The notes: a model not told the origin generated them from the letters alone. Numbered from the stretch's first letter, positions 1 to 8,209 are shown. The stretch is 24,455 nucleotides of DNA from an uncultured Caldimonas sp. (GCF_946480305.1 NZ_CAMLJQ010000054.1:1-24455), one strand, 5' to 3'. Numbers and translations: made by a program.

Positions 1-425
1 GGCACGTCGCGCCAGCCGAGCAGCACCTGGCCTTCGGCCTTGACCGCGCGCTCCAGCTCCTGCTCGCAGGCAAGACGGGAGGCGTGTTCCTTCGGCAGGA
101 AGATCATGCCGACGCCGTATTCGCCCGGGGGCGGAAGCTCGACACCCTGGCGGGCCATCTCTGCGCGGAAATATTCGTCCGGGATCTGGATCAGGATGCC
201 GGCCCCGTCGCCCATCAGCCTGTCGGCACCGACGGCGCCGCGATGGTCCAGGTTCTCGAGGATCTTCAGACCCTGCTCGACGATGCCATGCGCCTTCTGG
301 CCCTTGATGTGAGCAACGAAGCCGACACCGCAGGCATCTTTTTCATGCGCCGGGTCATAGAGGCCGCCTGCAGCGAGCGACGCGATTTCTTCAGGGGTAG
401 CAACCCCCAGGGCGGCCTTGTTCAT
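1..425 (-). CDS. gltB: Glutamate synthase large subunit, N-terminal fragment (cut by window edge)
   Basis: This is the N-terminal 141 residues of the NADPH-dependent glutamate synthase large subunit, which transfers the amide nitrogen of glutamine to 2-oxoglutarate. The start ATG at 425 is preceded by a GGAG about 8 nt upstream. A short propeptide (begins MNKAALG) leads into EKDACGVGFVA. The Cys at about residue 33 is the expected N-terminal nucleophile of the class II glutamine amidotransferase domain, exposed after propeptide removal. HIKGQKAHGIVEQGL, NLDHRGA and GDGAGIL follow, all typical of this domain. The rest of the gene lies beyond base 1. It is transcribed away from the RAYT element and has its own promoter at 460-487, so it is probably a separate unit from the pil-aro-dgt operon upstream. 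Identification is secure; completeness cannot be judged. Confidence 0.95.
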   Translation of the reverse strand, partial: MNKAALGVATPEEIASLAAGGLYDPAHEKDACGVGFVAHIKGQKAHGIVEQGLKILENLDHRGAVGADRLMGDGAGILIQIPDEYFRAEMARQGVELPPPGEYGVGMIFLPKEHASRLACEQELERAVKAEGQVLLGWRDV

Positions 426-459
426 GGCGCACTCCGAGTCATCGTTAGGGATAACGCGG

Positions 460-487
460 AGGATACTTATGCATCAGCTCATGTCAA
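460..487 (-). promoter_or_regulatory. Predicted sigma-70 promoter of gltB
   Basis: On the minus strand a perfect -35 hexamer TTGACA (482-487) is followed after 16 nt by TATCCT (460-465, 4 of 6 matches to TATAAT). This predicts a transcript start near 453 and a leader of about 28 nt before the gltB ATG at 425. The -35 lies only 6 nt inside the left end of the RAYT-like element (494), so the insertion left the promoter core intact. Confidence 0.6.
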
Positions 488-493
488 GCAGGA

Positions 494-1282
494 ATAAAAA
501 GGGTCAGACACCCGTTAATCGACACGCATACTTTTGGTGCGCATTAATTGGGGACAGATTATGGCTTCCTGGGCCGGCCACGCGGGCGCGGCTGGACCGG
601 CCGCTCCACCTGCCCGGCCACCATCGAGAGAAAGGCCGCCGAGCCGAGCGCCCAGCCTTTGACCGCCACCTCCTCGAGTTGCCGTGCCTGAGCGGCGCTC
701 AAGCCTTGTTCGAACAGACGTCGGTACGCCATCTCCCGGTCGAACGGCGTGTTGCCCAGGGCCCAGAAGAGCGGGTGATCGGCTACGGCAGGGTCGTTCC
801 TGTGGCCCAGGTGATGGGCCAGACTGGACCATCCCCACAGCGATGCGTCGGGGACGACCGCGGCCCGTTCAGGCTGGCTTTCCACCAGCACGGTGGCCTG
901 CAGAAGGTGCAAGGAGGCTTCGACCAGGCCTGCGCGAAACCGGCCATCCCACAACGCGCCGCTGCGGCCGTGCGAGCGGTTGTACCAGCCGGCATAGCGG
1001 CGTCCGATGGCCTGCATCATGCGACTCAGTCCTTCGGACTCGACAGGGGTGACCAGCAGATGGACCGCATTGGGCACCAGCGCGTATGCATGCACCGCCA
1101 CCTTGTGTATCAACGCGCATTCGCGCATTGCGTCGATATAGGACCGGTAGTCGGCGTCGGTGTCGAACACGGGCTGTTGGTTGTGGCCGCGTTGAACCAC
1201 CAGATGGAGTTGTCCGGGAACAACAAGACGGGGCAGGCGAGCCATGCATGCAAAAGCGGTAGTGAACCTGACCCCATTTTAT
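494..1282 (-). mobile_element. RAYT-like element bounded by imperfect inverted repeats
   Basis: The left end reads ATAAAAAGGGTCAG (494-507). The right end is CTGACCCCATTTTAT (1268-1282), whose reverse complement ATAAAATGGGGTCAG differs only by one substitution and one extra G. These flank the transposase-like ORF at 559-1245. A second left-side motif, GGGGACAGATTATGG, spans 550-564 next to the ORF stop. A small dyad GGGT-cagac-ACCC sits at 501-513. GGGGTCAG-type ends around Y1/RAYT genes are, from memory, common in Burkholderiales. I see no target-site duplication. The exact boundaries are my inference from the repeat ends. Confidence 0.55.
559..1245 (-). CDS. REP-associated tyrosine transposase-like protein with degenerate catalytic motifs
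   Basis: A 228-residue protein of the IS200-like Y1/RAYT superfamily. Family features include the N-terminal RLPRLVVPGQLHLVVQRGHN, the stretch VHAYALVPN-A-VHLLVTP (about 51-67), the GRRYAGWYNRSHGRSGALWDGRF block (about 81-103) and a basic C-terminus. Two catalytic hallmarks are changed. The metal-binding His-x-His, normally NHVH, reads N-A-V-H (Ala60 replaces the first His; codon GCG on the minus strand). The segment that normally reads Y-I-E-L-N-P, carrying the nucleophilic Tyr, reads L-V-E-S-Q-P (120-125). The frame is intact from ATG to TAA with no stop or frameshift. The protein is therefore likely DNA-binding but inactive as a nuclease, or a diverged subfamily. It lies between dgt and gltB, on the same strand as both. 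Confidence 0.8.
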   Translation of the reverse strand: MARLPRLVVPGQLHLVVQRGHNQQPVFDTDADYRSYIDAMRECALIHKVAVHAYALVPNAVHLLVTPVESEGLSRMMQAIGRRYAGWYNRSHGRSGALWDGRFRAGLVEASLHLLQATVLVESQPERAAVVPDASLWGWSSLAHHLGHRNDPAVADHPLFWALGNTPFDREMAYRRLFEQGLSAAQARQLEEVAVKGWALGSAAFLSMVAGQVERPVQPRPRGRPRKP

Positions 1283-1300
1283 GGAGCGAACCGCAGGCGA

Positions 1301-1318
1301 GTGCGGCATGCACCGCAC
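1301..1318 (-). terminator. Possible hairpin terminator after dgt
   Basis: GTGCGG (1301-1306), a CATGCA loop, then CCGCAC (1313-1318) form a perfect 6-bp stem starting 11 nt beyond the dgt stop. There is no U-tract, so it may be a mRNA-stabilising 3' end or a Rho-dependent pause rather than an intrinsic terminator. It falls between dgt and the RAYT-like element. Confidence 0.3.
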
Positions 1319-1328
1319 CGCTGCATGG

Positions 1329-2438
1329 TCAGAAAACGGAACGCCCCGTCAGCCGCTCGTGTTCGCGGATCGCGAAACGATCCGTCATGCCGGCAATGTA
1401 GTCGGCCACCGTCCGATGCACATCCGGCGCCCCGGCGTAGTCCGGCGGCATTTCGTCGGGTGCGGAGAGATAGGCGTCGAACAACTCGCGCACCACCTGT
1501 TTGCCCCGGCTGGTGGTCTCCACCACCTGCGGGTGCCGGTACAGATGGATGCGCAGAAAGCGCTTGAGGCCGAGCACGTCGGCCCGCATCGCGCTGCTGA
1601 AACGGACCAGGGGCGGCAGGCGGCGGATGTCGTCGGCGCTGCATGCTCCGTGGCCTGCGAGCGCCTGCCGCGTTGCATCGATCACGTCGTAGACCTGCTC
1701 GGACAACATCCGGCGGATGGCCTCGAACAACATGCGACGACCGCTCAACGTCGGATGCTCTCGACAAGCTGCCCGACGGTAGCGCGCGAACAGCTCCACT
1801 TCCTCGAGTTGATCCAGTTGCAGCAACCCCGAGCGCACGCCGTCGTCGATGTCGTGCGCGCTGTACGCAATTTCATCCGCAAGGTTGCACAACTGCGCTT
1901 CGAGGCTCGGCTGCGTACGGTCGATGAAACGCTGGCCGACATCGCCCAGCTTGCGTGCGTTCTCGACAGAACAGTGCTTGAGGATGCCCTCGCGCGTCTC
2001 GAAGCTCAGGTTCAGGCCGTTGAAGGCCGGGTAGCGCTCTTCGAGTTCGTCCACCACGCGCAGGCTCTGCAGGTTGTGTTCGAAGCCCCCGTGTTCGCGC
2101 ATGCACTCGTGCAATGCATCCTGCCCCGCATGCCCGAAAGGCGTGTGCCCGAGGTCATGGGCCAGCGCGATCGCCTCCACGAGGTCTTCGTGCAGGCCCA
2201 ATGTGCGCGCCACGGAGCGGCCAAGCTGCGCCACCTCCAGCGTATGCGTCAGTCGCGTACGAAACAGGTCGCCCTCGTGGTTGAGAAACACCTGCGTCTT
2301 GTAGACCAGACGCCGGAACGCCGTGCTGTGCACGATGCGGTCACGGTCACGCTGAAAGGCGTTGCGCGTCGGCGCGTCGGGCTCGGGGTGGCGGCGCCCC
2401 CGCGAATGCTCCGGCCTGCTGGCATACGGCGCGAGCAT
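1329..2438 (-). CDS. dgt: dGTPase-like HD-domain deoxynucleoside triphosphate triphosphohydrolase
   Basis: A 369-residue HD-superfamily enzyme expected to hydrolyse dGTP or other dNTPs to the nucleoside and triphosphate. The N-terminal RDRDRIVHSTAFRRLVYKTQV (about 30-50) is the signature of the dGTPase-like family. Metal ligands are visible as H65 (in RLTHTLEV), H94-D95 (ALAHDLGHTPFGHAG) and a later Asp in NLADEIAYSAHDIDD. The frame is open upstream to 2576, but ATG 2438 (MLAPYASRPEHS) fits best because the extra residues overlap aroB and are low-complexity basic sequence. It starts 10 nt after the aroB stop and is the last gene of the pil-aro run. The length fits the shorter bacterial dGTPase-like proteins rather than the roughly 500-residue E. 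coli Dgt, so substrate preference is uncertain. Confidence 0.9.
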   Translation of the reverse strand: MLAPYASRPEHSRGRRHPEPDAPTRNAFQRDRDRIVHSTAFRRLVYKTQVFLNHEGDLFRTRLTHTLEVAQLGRSVARTLGLHEDLVEAIALAHDLGHTPFGHAGQDALHECMREHGGFEHNLQSLRVVDELEERYPAFNGLNLSFETREGILKHCSVENARKLGDVGQRFIDRTQPSLEAQLCNLADEIAYSAHDIDDGVRSGLLQLDQLEEVELFARYRRAACREHPTLSGRRMLFEAIRRMLSEQVYDVIDATRQALAGHGACSADDIRRLPPLVRFSSAMRADVLGLKRFLRIHLYRHPQVVETTSRGKQVVRELFDAYLSAPDEMPPDYAGAPDVHRTVADYIAGMTDRFAIREHERLTGRSVF

Positions 2439-2448
2439 CGGGAGCCCT

Positions 2449-3558
2449 TCAGCGCGCCGTGTGTGCCAGGACCACCTGCGCCACGAGTTCGTCCGCGGCC
2501 GGCCGCATGCCCGCCCGGCCCACCCCTTCGATGACCACGAACCGGATCTCGCCGGCCTCGGCCTTCTTGTCGACACGCATCAGTTCGATGTACCGGTCAG
2601 GGCTCATGCTCGCGGGGCCTGCCACCGGCAGGCGCGCCCGCTCGATCAGACGATGCATGCGCTCGACGAAGTCTGCAGGCACCAGGCCGAGCCGGGCCGA
2701 GAGTTCGCTCGCCATCACCATGCCGCAGCCGACCGCTTCTCCGTGCAACCACGCGCCGTAGCCAAGACCGGCCTCGATCGCATGGCCGAAGGTGTGGCCG
2801 AAGTTCAGGATGGCACGCAGGCCGCTCTCGCGCTCGTCCTGCCCCACCACCCAGGCCTTGATCTCGCAGGAACGTTTCACCGCATGGGCCAGCGCGCGCT
2901 TGTCGCGGGCCAGCAGTGCATCGAGATTGCTCTCGATCCAATCCAGGAACGCCGGATCGGCAATCGGCCCGTACTTGATGACCTCCGCCAGCCCGGCAGA
3001 AAGCTCGCGGTCCGGCAACGTGTCGAGTACGTCGAGATCCGCCACGACCTGCAGGGGCTGGTAGAACGCGCCGATCATGTTCTTGCCCAGCGGATGGTTG
3101 ATCGCCGTCTTGCCGCCGACGGACGAGTCGACCTGAGCCAGCAAGGTGGTCGGCACCTGCACAAAAGGCACGCCTCGCATGTAGCAGGCGGCCGCAAAGC
3201 CCGTCAGGTCACCGATCACGCCGCCACCGAGCGCAAACAGCGTCGTCTTGCGATCACAACCCGCCCCCAGCAATTGGTCGAACACCGTGTTGAGCGTTTC
3301 CCAGCTCTTGTACGCCTCACCATCCGGCAGCTCGATCGACAGCACCTCCTCATAGCATTTGGCAAGCGCCAGGCGCAGCGGCTCCCCGTACAACGGCAGC
3401 ACCGTGCTGTTCGAGACGATCACCGCCCGGGCCGCGCGTGGCAACCCGACGTAGGTGGCCGATTCCGCAAGAAGGCGGGAGCCGATCAGGATCGGGTAGC
3501 TGCGCTCGCCCAGGTCGATGGTGACCGTGGCAGCAGGAGGAGGTGAAGCTGTTTGCAT
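2449..3558 (-). CDS. aroB: 3-dehydroquinate synthase
   Basis: A 369-residue 3-dehydroquinate synthase, the second step of the shikimate pathway, converting DAHP to 3-dehydroquinate with NAD and a divalent metal. The NAD-binding [22 protein letters not shown] lies at about 108-129, followed by [32 protein letters not shown], the family's core block. The metal-binding region is recognisable in [20 protein letters not shown] and [11 protein letters not shown]. The ATG at 3558 lies 32 nt after the aroK stop. The length matches the family. The aroK-aroB pair beside pilQ is a conserved proteobacterial arrangement, so aromatic amino acid synthesis shares a transcript with pilus assembly genes here. 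Confidence 0.97.
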   Translation of the reverse strand: MQTASPPPAATVTIDLGERSYPILIGSRLLAESATYVGLPRAARAVIVSNSTVLPLYGEPLRLALAKCYEEVLSIELPDGEAYKSWETLNTVFDQLLGAGCDRKTTLFALGGGVIGDLTGFAAACYMRGVPFVQVPTTLLAQVDSSVGGKTAINHPLGKNMIGAFYQPLQVVADLDVLDTLPDRELSAGLAEVIKYGPIADPAFLDWIESNLDALLARDKRALAHAVKRSCEIKAWVVGQDERESGLRAILNFGHTFGHAIEAGLGYGAWLHGEAVGCGMVMASELSARLGLVPADFVERMHRLIERARLPVAGPASMSPDRYIELMRVDKKAEAGEIRFVVIEGVGRAGMRPAADELVAQVVLAHTAR

Positions 3559-3590
3559 GGGCCGCAGTTTAAGGCCGCACGCGTGGACGT

Positions 3591-4187
3591 TCAGTCGGGC
3601 CGGGGGAGTTGTACCGACGATGGAACCGTGCGGGGGTCGACGATGCCGGCCAATTCAAGCTGCATGAGGATCATGTTGACGAGCGTCGTCACGGAGGGAC
3701 GTCCGGTCTCCACCGTGAAATGCGCCACTTTTCGATACAACGGATCGCGTTCGGCGTACAGCTGCCGCAACTTGGCAAGAGGGTCAGCGACCTGCAACAG
3801 CGGTCGCTGCGTGTCGTGCCGCAACCGGCGGAACAGCTCCTCGGGCGTGGACAGCAGGTACACCACGGTCGTCTGTTCGTGCAGCAAGGCTCGGTTGCGC
3901 TCACGCACCACCACGCCGCCCCCGGTCGAAAGCACCGCAGCCCGCCGGGCCAGGAGCTCCACGAGCACGGACTCTTCCAGGTCGCGAAAGGCGGCTTCGC
4001 CCATGCGATCGAAAAAGGAACGGATCGACTCTCCGAGTCGATCCTCGATCACCGCATCAACGTCGATGAATGCGACGTTCAGGCGCTTGGCAAGTTGCCG
4101 CCCGACCGTGGACTTGCCACAGCCGGGCATGCCGACCAGCGATACGATACCCGGCTGCGCTCCCGCCGAGGCGGAGGCTTCGGCCAC
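3591..4187 (-). CDS. aroK: Shikimate kinase
   Basis: A 198-residue shikimate kinase that phosphorylates shikimate at the 3-hydroxyl with ATP. The Walker A motif GMPGCGKST is at 19-27. The following FIDVDAVIE supplies the Mg/shikimate-binding Asp residues, and the family's LSTGGGVVV and a LID-like RHDTQRPLL segment are present. The start is GTG (4187), only 6 nt after the pilQ stop. No clear Shine-Dalgarno sequence precedes it and no ATG occurs before the Walker motif, so translation probably depends on ribosomes finishing pilQ. The C-terminus extends some 20 residues beyond the usual roughly 175-residue core. Confidence 0.95.
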   Translation of the reverse strand: MAEASASAGAQPGIVSLVGMPGCGKSTVGRQLAKRLNVAFIDVDAVIEDRLGESIRSFFDRMGEAAFRDLEESVLVELLARRAAVLSTGGGVVVRERNRALLHEQTTVVYLLSTPEELFRRLRHDTQRPLLQVADPLAKLRQLYAERDPLYRKVAHFTVETGRPSVTTLVNMILMQLELAGIVDPRTVPSSVQLPRPD

Positions 4188-4193
4188 CGCGGG

Positions 4194-6326
4194 TCAGCGG
4201 ACCGCCGTGCGGTCAGTGATGACACGCGGCGTCAGGAACACGAGCAACTCGGTCTTCTCGGCGGCCTTGCCGCGCGTCTTGAAGAGGTTGCCCACCACGG
4301 GCACATCGCCCAGCAGCGGCACCTTGGTGGTTTCGTCACGCTCGATCTGCTCGAAGATGCCGCCGATCACCACCGTGCCGCCGTTCTCGATCAGCACCTG
4401 CGTCTTGACGTGCTTGGTGTTGATGGCCAAGCCAGCGGGCGTGGTCTGACCCACGCTGTCCTTGTTGATGTCGACGTCGAGGATGATGTTGCCCTCGGGC
4501 GTGATCTGCGGCACCACTTCGAGCTTCAGGTTGGCCTTGCGGAAGGCGATGGCTGTGGCACCGCTGGAAGTGGCGGTCTGGTACGGGATCTCGGTGCCCT
4601 GCTCGATCAGTGCCTTCACCTGATCGGCCGTGATCACGCGCGGGCTGGACACCACCTTGCCCTTGTTTTCCGCTTCGAGTGCGGAGATCTCCAGGTTCAG
4701 GAAGCGGCCCGCACTTGCGCTGAACAGCGACAACGCGAAGTTGCCCGGGCTACGGCCGCCGATGCTGTTCGCGGGCAAGTTCACGAAGTACGTGTTCGGA
4801 ATGAAGCTGCCGCCGGTGATTTCAGCCTGCCCCGTCTGCTCGCCCACGCCCAGGTAGTTGCCGGTGAGGCTCACCCGGTTGTTGCCATTCAGGCCCCAAC
4901 CACCCGGATTCAGCATGCCGAGCTTCGCACCCAGTTGCCGGCCGAACGTGTCGCTCGCCTCGACGATACGGGCCTCGATCATCACCTGCCGCACAGGGAT
5001 GTCGATCTTGGAGATCAGCTCCTGGACTTCTTCCAGTTTGGACGGAATGTCCGTAACAAAGATCTGGTTGGTCCGCGTCTCATAGATCACGCTGCCGCGC
5101 GTCGTCAGGATGGGCTTCGCATTCTTCATGTTGCCCGATTCGCCGAGCAAGCCCTTCACGACTTCTTCCGCCTTGGTGTAGTTCAGCTGGAACGATTGCG
5201 TACGCAAGGGTTCGAGCTGGATCACCTGCGCCTTGGCCTCGAGGTCGAGTTTCTCCTTTGCGGCGATTTCATCCTTCGGCGCGATCCACAGCACGTTGCC
5301 GGACTTGCGCATGCCGAGGCCCTTTGCCTGCAGGATGATGTCGAGTGCCTGGTCCCACGGGACGTCCTTCAGCCGCAGCGTCACGTTGCCGGTGACCGTG
5401 TCACTCGTCACCACGTTGAAGTTGGTGAAGTCGGCGATGACCTGCAGCAGTGCGCGCACCTCGATGTTCTGGAAGTTCAGGGACAGCTTTTCGCCCTGAT
5501 AACCCGGCCCCTGCACCAACTTGTTCGGATCTTCCTTGACCGGACGAACCTCCAGCACGAACTGGGTGTCGCTCTGGTAGGCGCTGTGCTCCCACGTGCC
5601 GGCGGGCTCCACGACCATCCGGACCCGATCACCCGACTGGAATGTCGACACCGACTGAACAGGGGTTCCGAAATCGGTCACGTCGAGCCGGCGACGAAGG
5701 TTCTCGGGCAGCGTCGAGCGGAGAAACTCCACCACCAGGTTCTTGCCCTGCTGGCGAATGTCCACGCCCACCTGGTTGTTGGGCAACTCGACCACGACAC
5801 GCCCGGCATTGTTCTGCCCGCGACGGAAGTCGATGTCCTTCAAAGGCAACTGCGTGCGGTTCAAGCTCTCAGCGAAATGCGTCGGCTCGCTCGTGGAAGC
5901 GGTGGGAACGGCCGCAGCCCCCTTCGATTCGACCACCAGCAACAGGGTCTTGCCCTGCAACTGGGCGGTGTAGCTTGCCGGTTGCTTGAGGTTGAGCACC
6001 AGGCGCGTGCGCTCCCCTGCCTGCGCCACGTTGACCGAACGGAGATTGCCCTGGTTGAGTTCGACCGCCGAGCGCCCCATGGCATTGCCGACGCCTGGAA
6101 GGTCGATGGCGATCCGCGGCGGAGCCTGGATGGTGAATCCCGCAGGCACTTCGGTCAGCGGCTGCGCCAGCTCGATGCGAACCACCTCGGCACCTGCCTG
6201 CTGGCTGCTGTTGATCGACTGGATTGCGTTTTGCGCCCAGGCGGACGCCGAAGCAACGAATAGGGAGAAACCGAGCGCCGCCGCCCTCAGGGAATTCTTC
6301 ATCGAGTTCTCTTGCTTGCTGTTCAT
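4194..6326 (-). CDS. pilQ: Type IV pilus outer-membrane secretin
   Basis: A 710-residue secretin that forms the outer-membrane channel through which type IV pili extend and retract. The start is ATG 6326, which overlaps the pilP stop as ATGA with AGGAGA just upstream. An ATG 24 nt further in (6302) is an alternative that would begin at the signal peptide. The signal peptide has hydrophobic AALGFSLFVASASAWA and probable cleavage before Q32. Domains in order: one or two AMIN-type regions (roughly 35-260, periplasmic and peptidoglycan-associated), an STN/N0 domain containing LSLNFQNIEVRALLQVIADF (about 300-365), an N1/KH-like domain, and the C-terminal secretin domain with VITADQVKALIEQGTEIPYQ, VVPQITPEGNIILDV and VPLLGDVPVVGNLFK. 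It closes the pilMNOPQ set. Confidence 0.97.
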   Translation of the reverse strand: MNSKQENSMKNSLRAAALGFSLFVASASAWAQNAIQSINSSQQAGAEVVRIELAQPLTEVPAGFTIQAPPRIAIDLPGVGNAMGRSAVELNQGNLRSVNVAQAGERTRLVLNLKQPASYTAQLQGKTLLLVVESKGAAAVPTASTSEPTHFAESLNRTQLPLKDIDFRRGQNNAGRVVVELPNNQVGVDIRQQGKNLVVEFLRSTLPENLRRRLDVTDFGTPVQSVSTFQSGDRVRMVVEPAGTWEHSAYQSDTQFVLEVRPVKEDPNKLVQGPGYQGEKLSLNFQNIEVRALLQVIADFTNFNVVTSDTVTGNVTLRLKDVPWDQALDIILQAKGLGMRKSGNVLWIAPKDEIAAKEKLDLEAKAQVIQLEPLRTQSFQLNYTKAEEVVKGLLGESGNMKNAKPILTTRGSVIYETRTNQIFVTDIPSKLEEVQELISKIDIPVRQVMIEARIVEASDTFGRQLGAKLGMLNPGGWGLNGNNRVSLTGNYLGVGEQTGQAEITGGSFIPNTYFVNLPANSIGGRSPGNFALSLFSASAGRFLNLEISALEAENKGKVVSSPRVITADQVKALIEQGTEIPYQTATSSGATAIAFRKANLKLEVVPQITPEGNIILDVDINKDSVGQTTPAGLAINTKHVKTQVLIENGGTVVIGGIFEQIERDETTKVPLLGDVPVVGNLFKTRGKAAEKTELLVFLTPRVITDRTAVR

Positions 6327-6874
6327 CGCGCTTTCTCCTGAAGCTGGAGGCTGCTGACGCGTTCGATCCATTCGCCAGCGGCATCCTGAACGATCTCCCG
6401 GAGAGCGACCTCCGTCTCAGTGATCTTCGTGATCCGGCCGTAGTTCTGCCCGAGGTAGTCGCCAACCTTCACCTGATACAGGAGGTTGTCCACCCGCAAG
6501 AGCGCGAACTGGCGGCCGTTGCGGGCCACGCTACCCACCATCGACATGCTGTCGAGCGGGTAGGCTTCCAGCGGCTCCCGACGCCGATTCAACTCGGTTG
6601 CCAGCAAGGAGCTGGGCTGCCGGGCCTCTTGCTTGAGTGCGACCGTCAGCTTCTGAGCGCTGAACGGCTCGACGCTTTCTGCTACCGCATAGGCCTCCGG
6701 ATCAAACTTTTTCGGTGGTTCCAGCGGTGTCACGTTCGGCTTCACCTCACGCTTTTGCTGTTCCATCCACGACTGAAGCTCGTCTCGCCCGCCATCGCAA
6801 GCGGACAGCAAGAGGCTGCCCACCATCGCAAAGAGCAACGCCGTCGCGCGAAGGGCAGAAGTCATAGGTTTCAT
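6323..6874 (-). CDS. pilP: Type IV pilus inner-membrane lipoprotein
   Basis: A 183-residue periplasmic lipoprotein linking the inner-membrane PilMNO platform to the PilQ secretin. The N-terminus is a type II signal peptide ending in the lipobox LLSAC with the lipidated Cys at 26. A Pro-rich linker and a C-terminal beta-domain with MSMVGSV...YQVKVGDYLGQNYGRITKI follow, the region known in PilP to contact PilQ. The ATG (6874) overlaps the pilO stop by ATGA and the stop overlaps the pilQ ATG in the same way, indicating translational coupling on both sides. The length is typical. Confidence 0.96.
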   Translation of the reverse strand: MKPMTSALRATALLFAMVGSLLLSACDGGRDELQSWMEQQKREVKPNVTPLEPPKKFDPEAYAVAESVEPFSAQKLTVALKQEARQPSSLLATELNRRREPLEAYPLDSMSMVGSVARNGRQFALLRVDNLLYQVKVGDYLGQNYGRITKITETEVALREIVQDAAGEWIERVSSLQLQEKAR

Positions 6875-7572
6875 TTCTTCTTCCCTCCCTTCTTGTTCTT
6901 GTTGTTAGCCGCGTCGCGGGCCTGCCGCTGTGCTTCCAGTTCGTCTTGGTCGAGATAGCGATAGGTTCGCGCGGTCGCATCCATCACCAGAATGGAACCA
7001 CCACCATCCTTCGGTCGAGAGATATTGACGCCGTGGAGCGTGACGATACGGGAGAGGTTCGCAATGTCGGCCGCGAATGCGCCCATATCGTGATACCGAC
7101 CGGAGACTTTCAACGCAATGGGCAGCTCCGCGTAATAGTCCTTGACCACCACCTGGCCTGGCTTGAACAACTCGAATTGCAGCCCTCGCCCCAGCCCCGC
7201 TTGGTTGATGTCGGACAGCAGGGCATCCATTTCTGCCTTGCCCGGCAGTTGTTTCTCGAGTTGCGTCACGTATTCCTGCACCTGCAGCCGCTGCTTGCGC
7301 AACTCACCCAGGTTGACCGCTTGCGCGAGCTTGCTCCGATAGCTCTCCTTCAGCTTCGGCTCCTTGTTGCGCTCCGCTTCAAGATTGCTGGTCTCATCGG
7401 AGAGCACCACGAACCACCCCAGGACGACAACCGCCACCGCCGCGAACAGCCATGCCAGCGCGCGCGGCAATATCGGCCACTGCCCCGGTTGATTCGCGTC
7501 CAACCCGCGGAATTGCGATGCGATCTCGTCGGAGAGTTCGCTCAAGTTGATATTCACAGCCCCTTTTGCCAT
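6871..7572 (-). CDS. pilO: Type IV pilus inner-membrane assembly protein
   Basis: A 233-residue bitopic protein that heterodimerises with PilN and contacts PilP. A short cytoplasmic N-terminus is followed by one membrane helix (about 38-60, ALAWLFAAVAVVVLGWFVVL). A coiled-coil segment then covers about 63-115 (EAERNKEPKLKESYRSKLAQ onward). The ferredoxin-like periplasmic domain holds LPGKAEMDALLSDINQAGLGRGLQF and the YAELPIALKVSGRYHDMGAF block typical of PilO. The tail is Lys/Asn-rich (NNKNKKGGKKK). The ATG is 13 nt downstream of the pilN stop. Identity is secure from fold features plus operon position. Confidence 0.96.
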   Translation of the reverse strand: MAKGAVNINLSELSDEIASQFRGLDANQPGQWPILPRALAWLFAAVAVVVLGWFVVLSDETSNLEAERNKEPKLKESYRSKLAQAVNLGELRKQRLQVQEYVTQLEKQLPGKAEMDALLSDINQAGLGRGLQFELFKPGQVVVKDYYAELPIALKVSGRYHDMGAFAADIANLSRIVTLHGVNISRPKDGGGSILVMDATARTYRYLDQDELEAQRQARDAANNKNKKGGKKK

Positions 7573-7585
7573 GCCTCAGCTCCGA

Positions 7586-8209
7586 TCACGACTTCTTCGC
7601 GGCGCGCTTCGCCGCGGCAGGGGTGGCGGGGGCGTCCTTCTCCGGGTCCGCCTGCGGCCGCTTGATGGAGACCCTCATCGAGAACTCGAACAGCCGCTTC
7701 TGATCGCGCCCGGAGCCAACGTTGGCCGCCTTGATCTCCACGAGTTCCGGGCGCTCCAGCCAAGCCGAGTTATAGGCGGTGTTTCTGAGCAACTCGGACA
7801 CCCGCTCGTTGGTCTGCGCGATGCCCGCGATGGTCACTGTTTGTCCATTCTGGCGAGCGCTGTTGAGATAGACCCCTTCCGGCATCTGCCTCACCAGTTC
7901 GTTCAACAGGTGAACCGGTATGTTGCGGTCGGTCTGAAGATCCTCCACCGCGCGCTGCCGTGCCTTCAACGCATCGATCTCAGCCCGCAGGGTCGCAATG
8001 TCCTTGATCTGTTCGTCCAGCTTCTTGATCTCGGCGTTGAGAAAGTTGTTGCGCTCCTGTTGCACCGATATCAATTGCTGCAACACGCCGTACCAGCCCC
8101 CGACGACAAGGGCACCGACGGCCGCCGACATCCCCAGCGCCACGAAGAACGCCTGCTTGCGGCGGCGCCGCTTCTCTTCCCGGTGGGGAAGCAGGTTGAT
8201 CAGAATCAT
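7586..8209 (-). CDS. pilN: Type IV pilus inner-membrane assembly protein
   Basis: A 207-residue partner of PilO. The start at ATG 8209 gives MILINLLPHREEKRRRRK, whose INLLPxR peptide is the established docking segment for cytoplasmic PilM. This start overlaps the pilM stop as ATGA; the longer frame to 8239 would bury it inside pilM and is not used. A single membrane helix (about 20-41) is followed by a coiled coil (about 47-90, QERNNFLNAEIKKLDEQIKD onward) and a periplasmic ferredoxin-like domain. The C-terminus is Ala/Lys-rich. It acts with PilM, PilO and PilP in the alignment complex spanning the envelope. Confidence 0.96.
   Translation of the reverse strand: MILINLLPHREEKRRRRKQAFFVALGMSAAVGALVVGGWYGVLQQLISVQQERNNFLNAEIKKLDEQIKDIATLRAEIDALKARQRAVEDLQTDRNIPVHLLNELVRQMPEGVYLNSARQNGQTVTIAGIAQTNERVSELLRNTAYNSAWLERPELVEIKAANVGSGRDQKRLFEFSMRVSIKRPQADPEKDAPATPAAAKRAAKKS

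Noticed and set aside
40..497. Plus-strand frames near the left edge
   Set aside because: They are antisense to gltB, whose minus-strand frame shows the conserved amidotransferase N-terminus.
3609..6263. 884-codon plus-strand open frame opposite aroK and pilQ
   Set aside because: It lies wholly antisense to two confidently identified genes. Its translation is rich in His, Arg, Gln and Leu with no recognisable domain, as expected from the antisense of high-GC codons.
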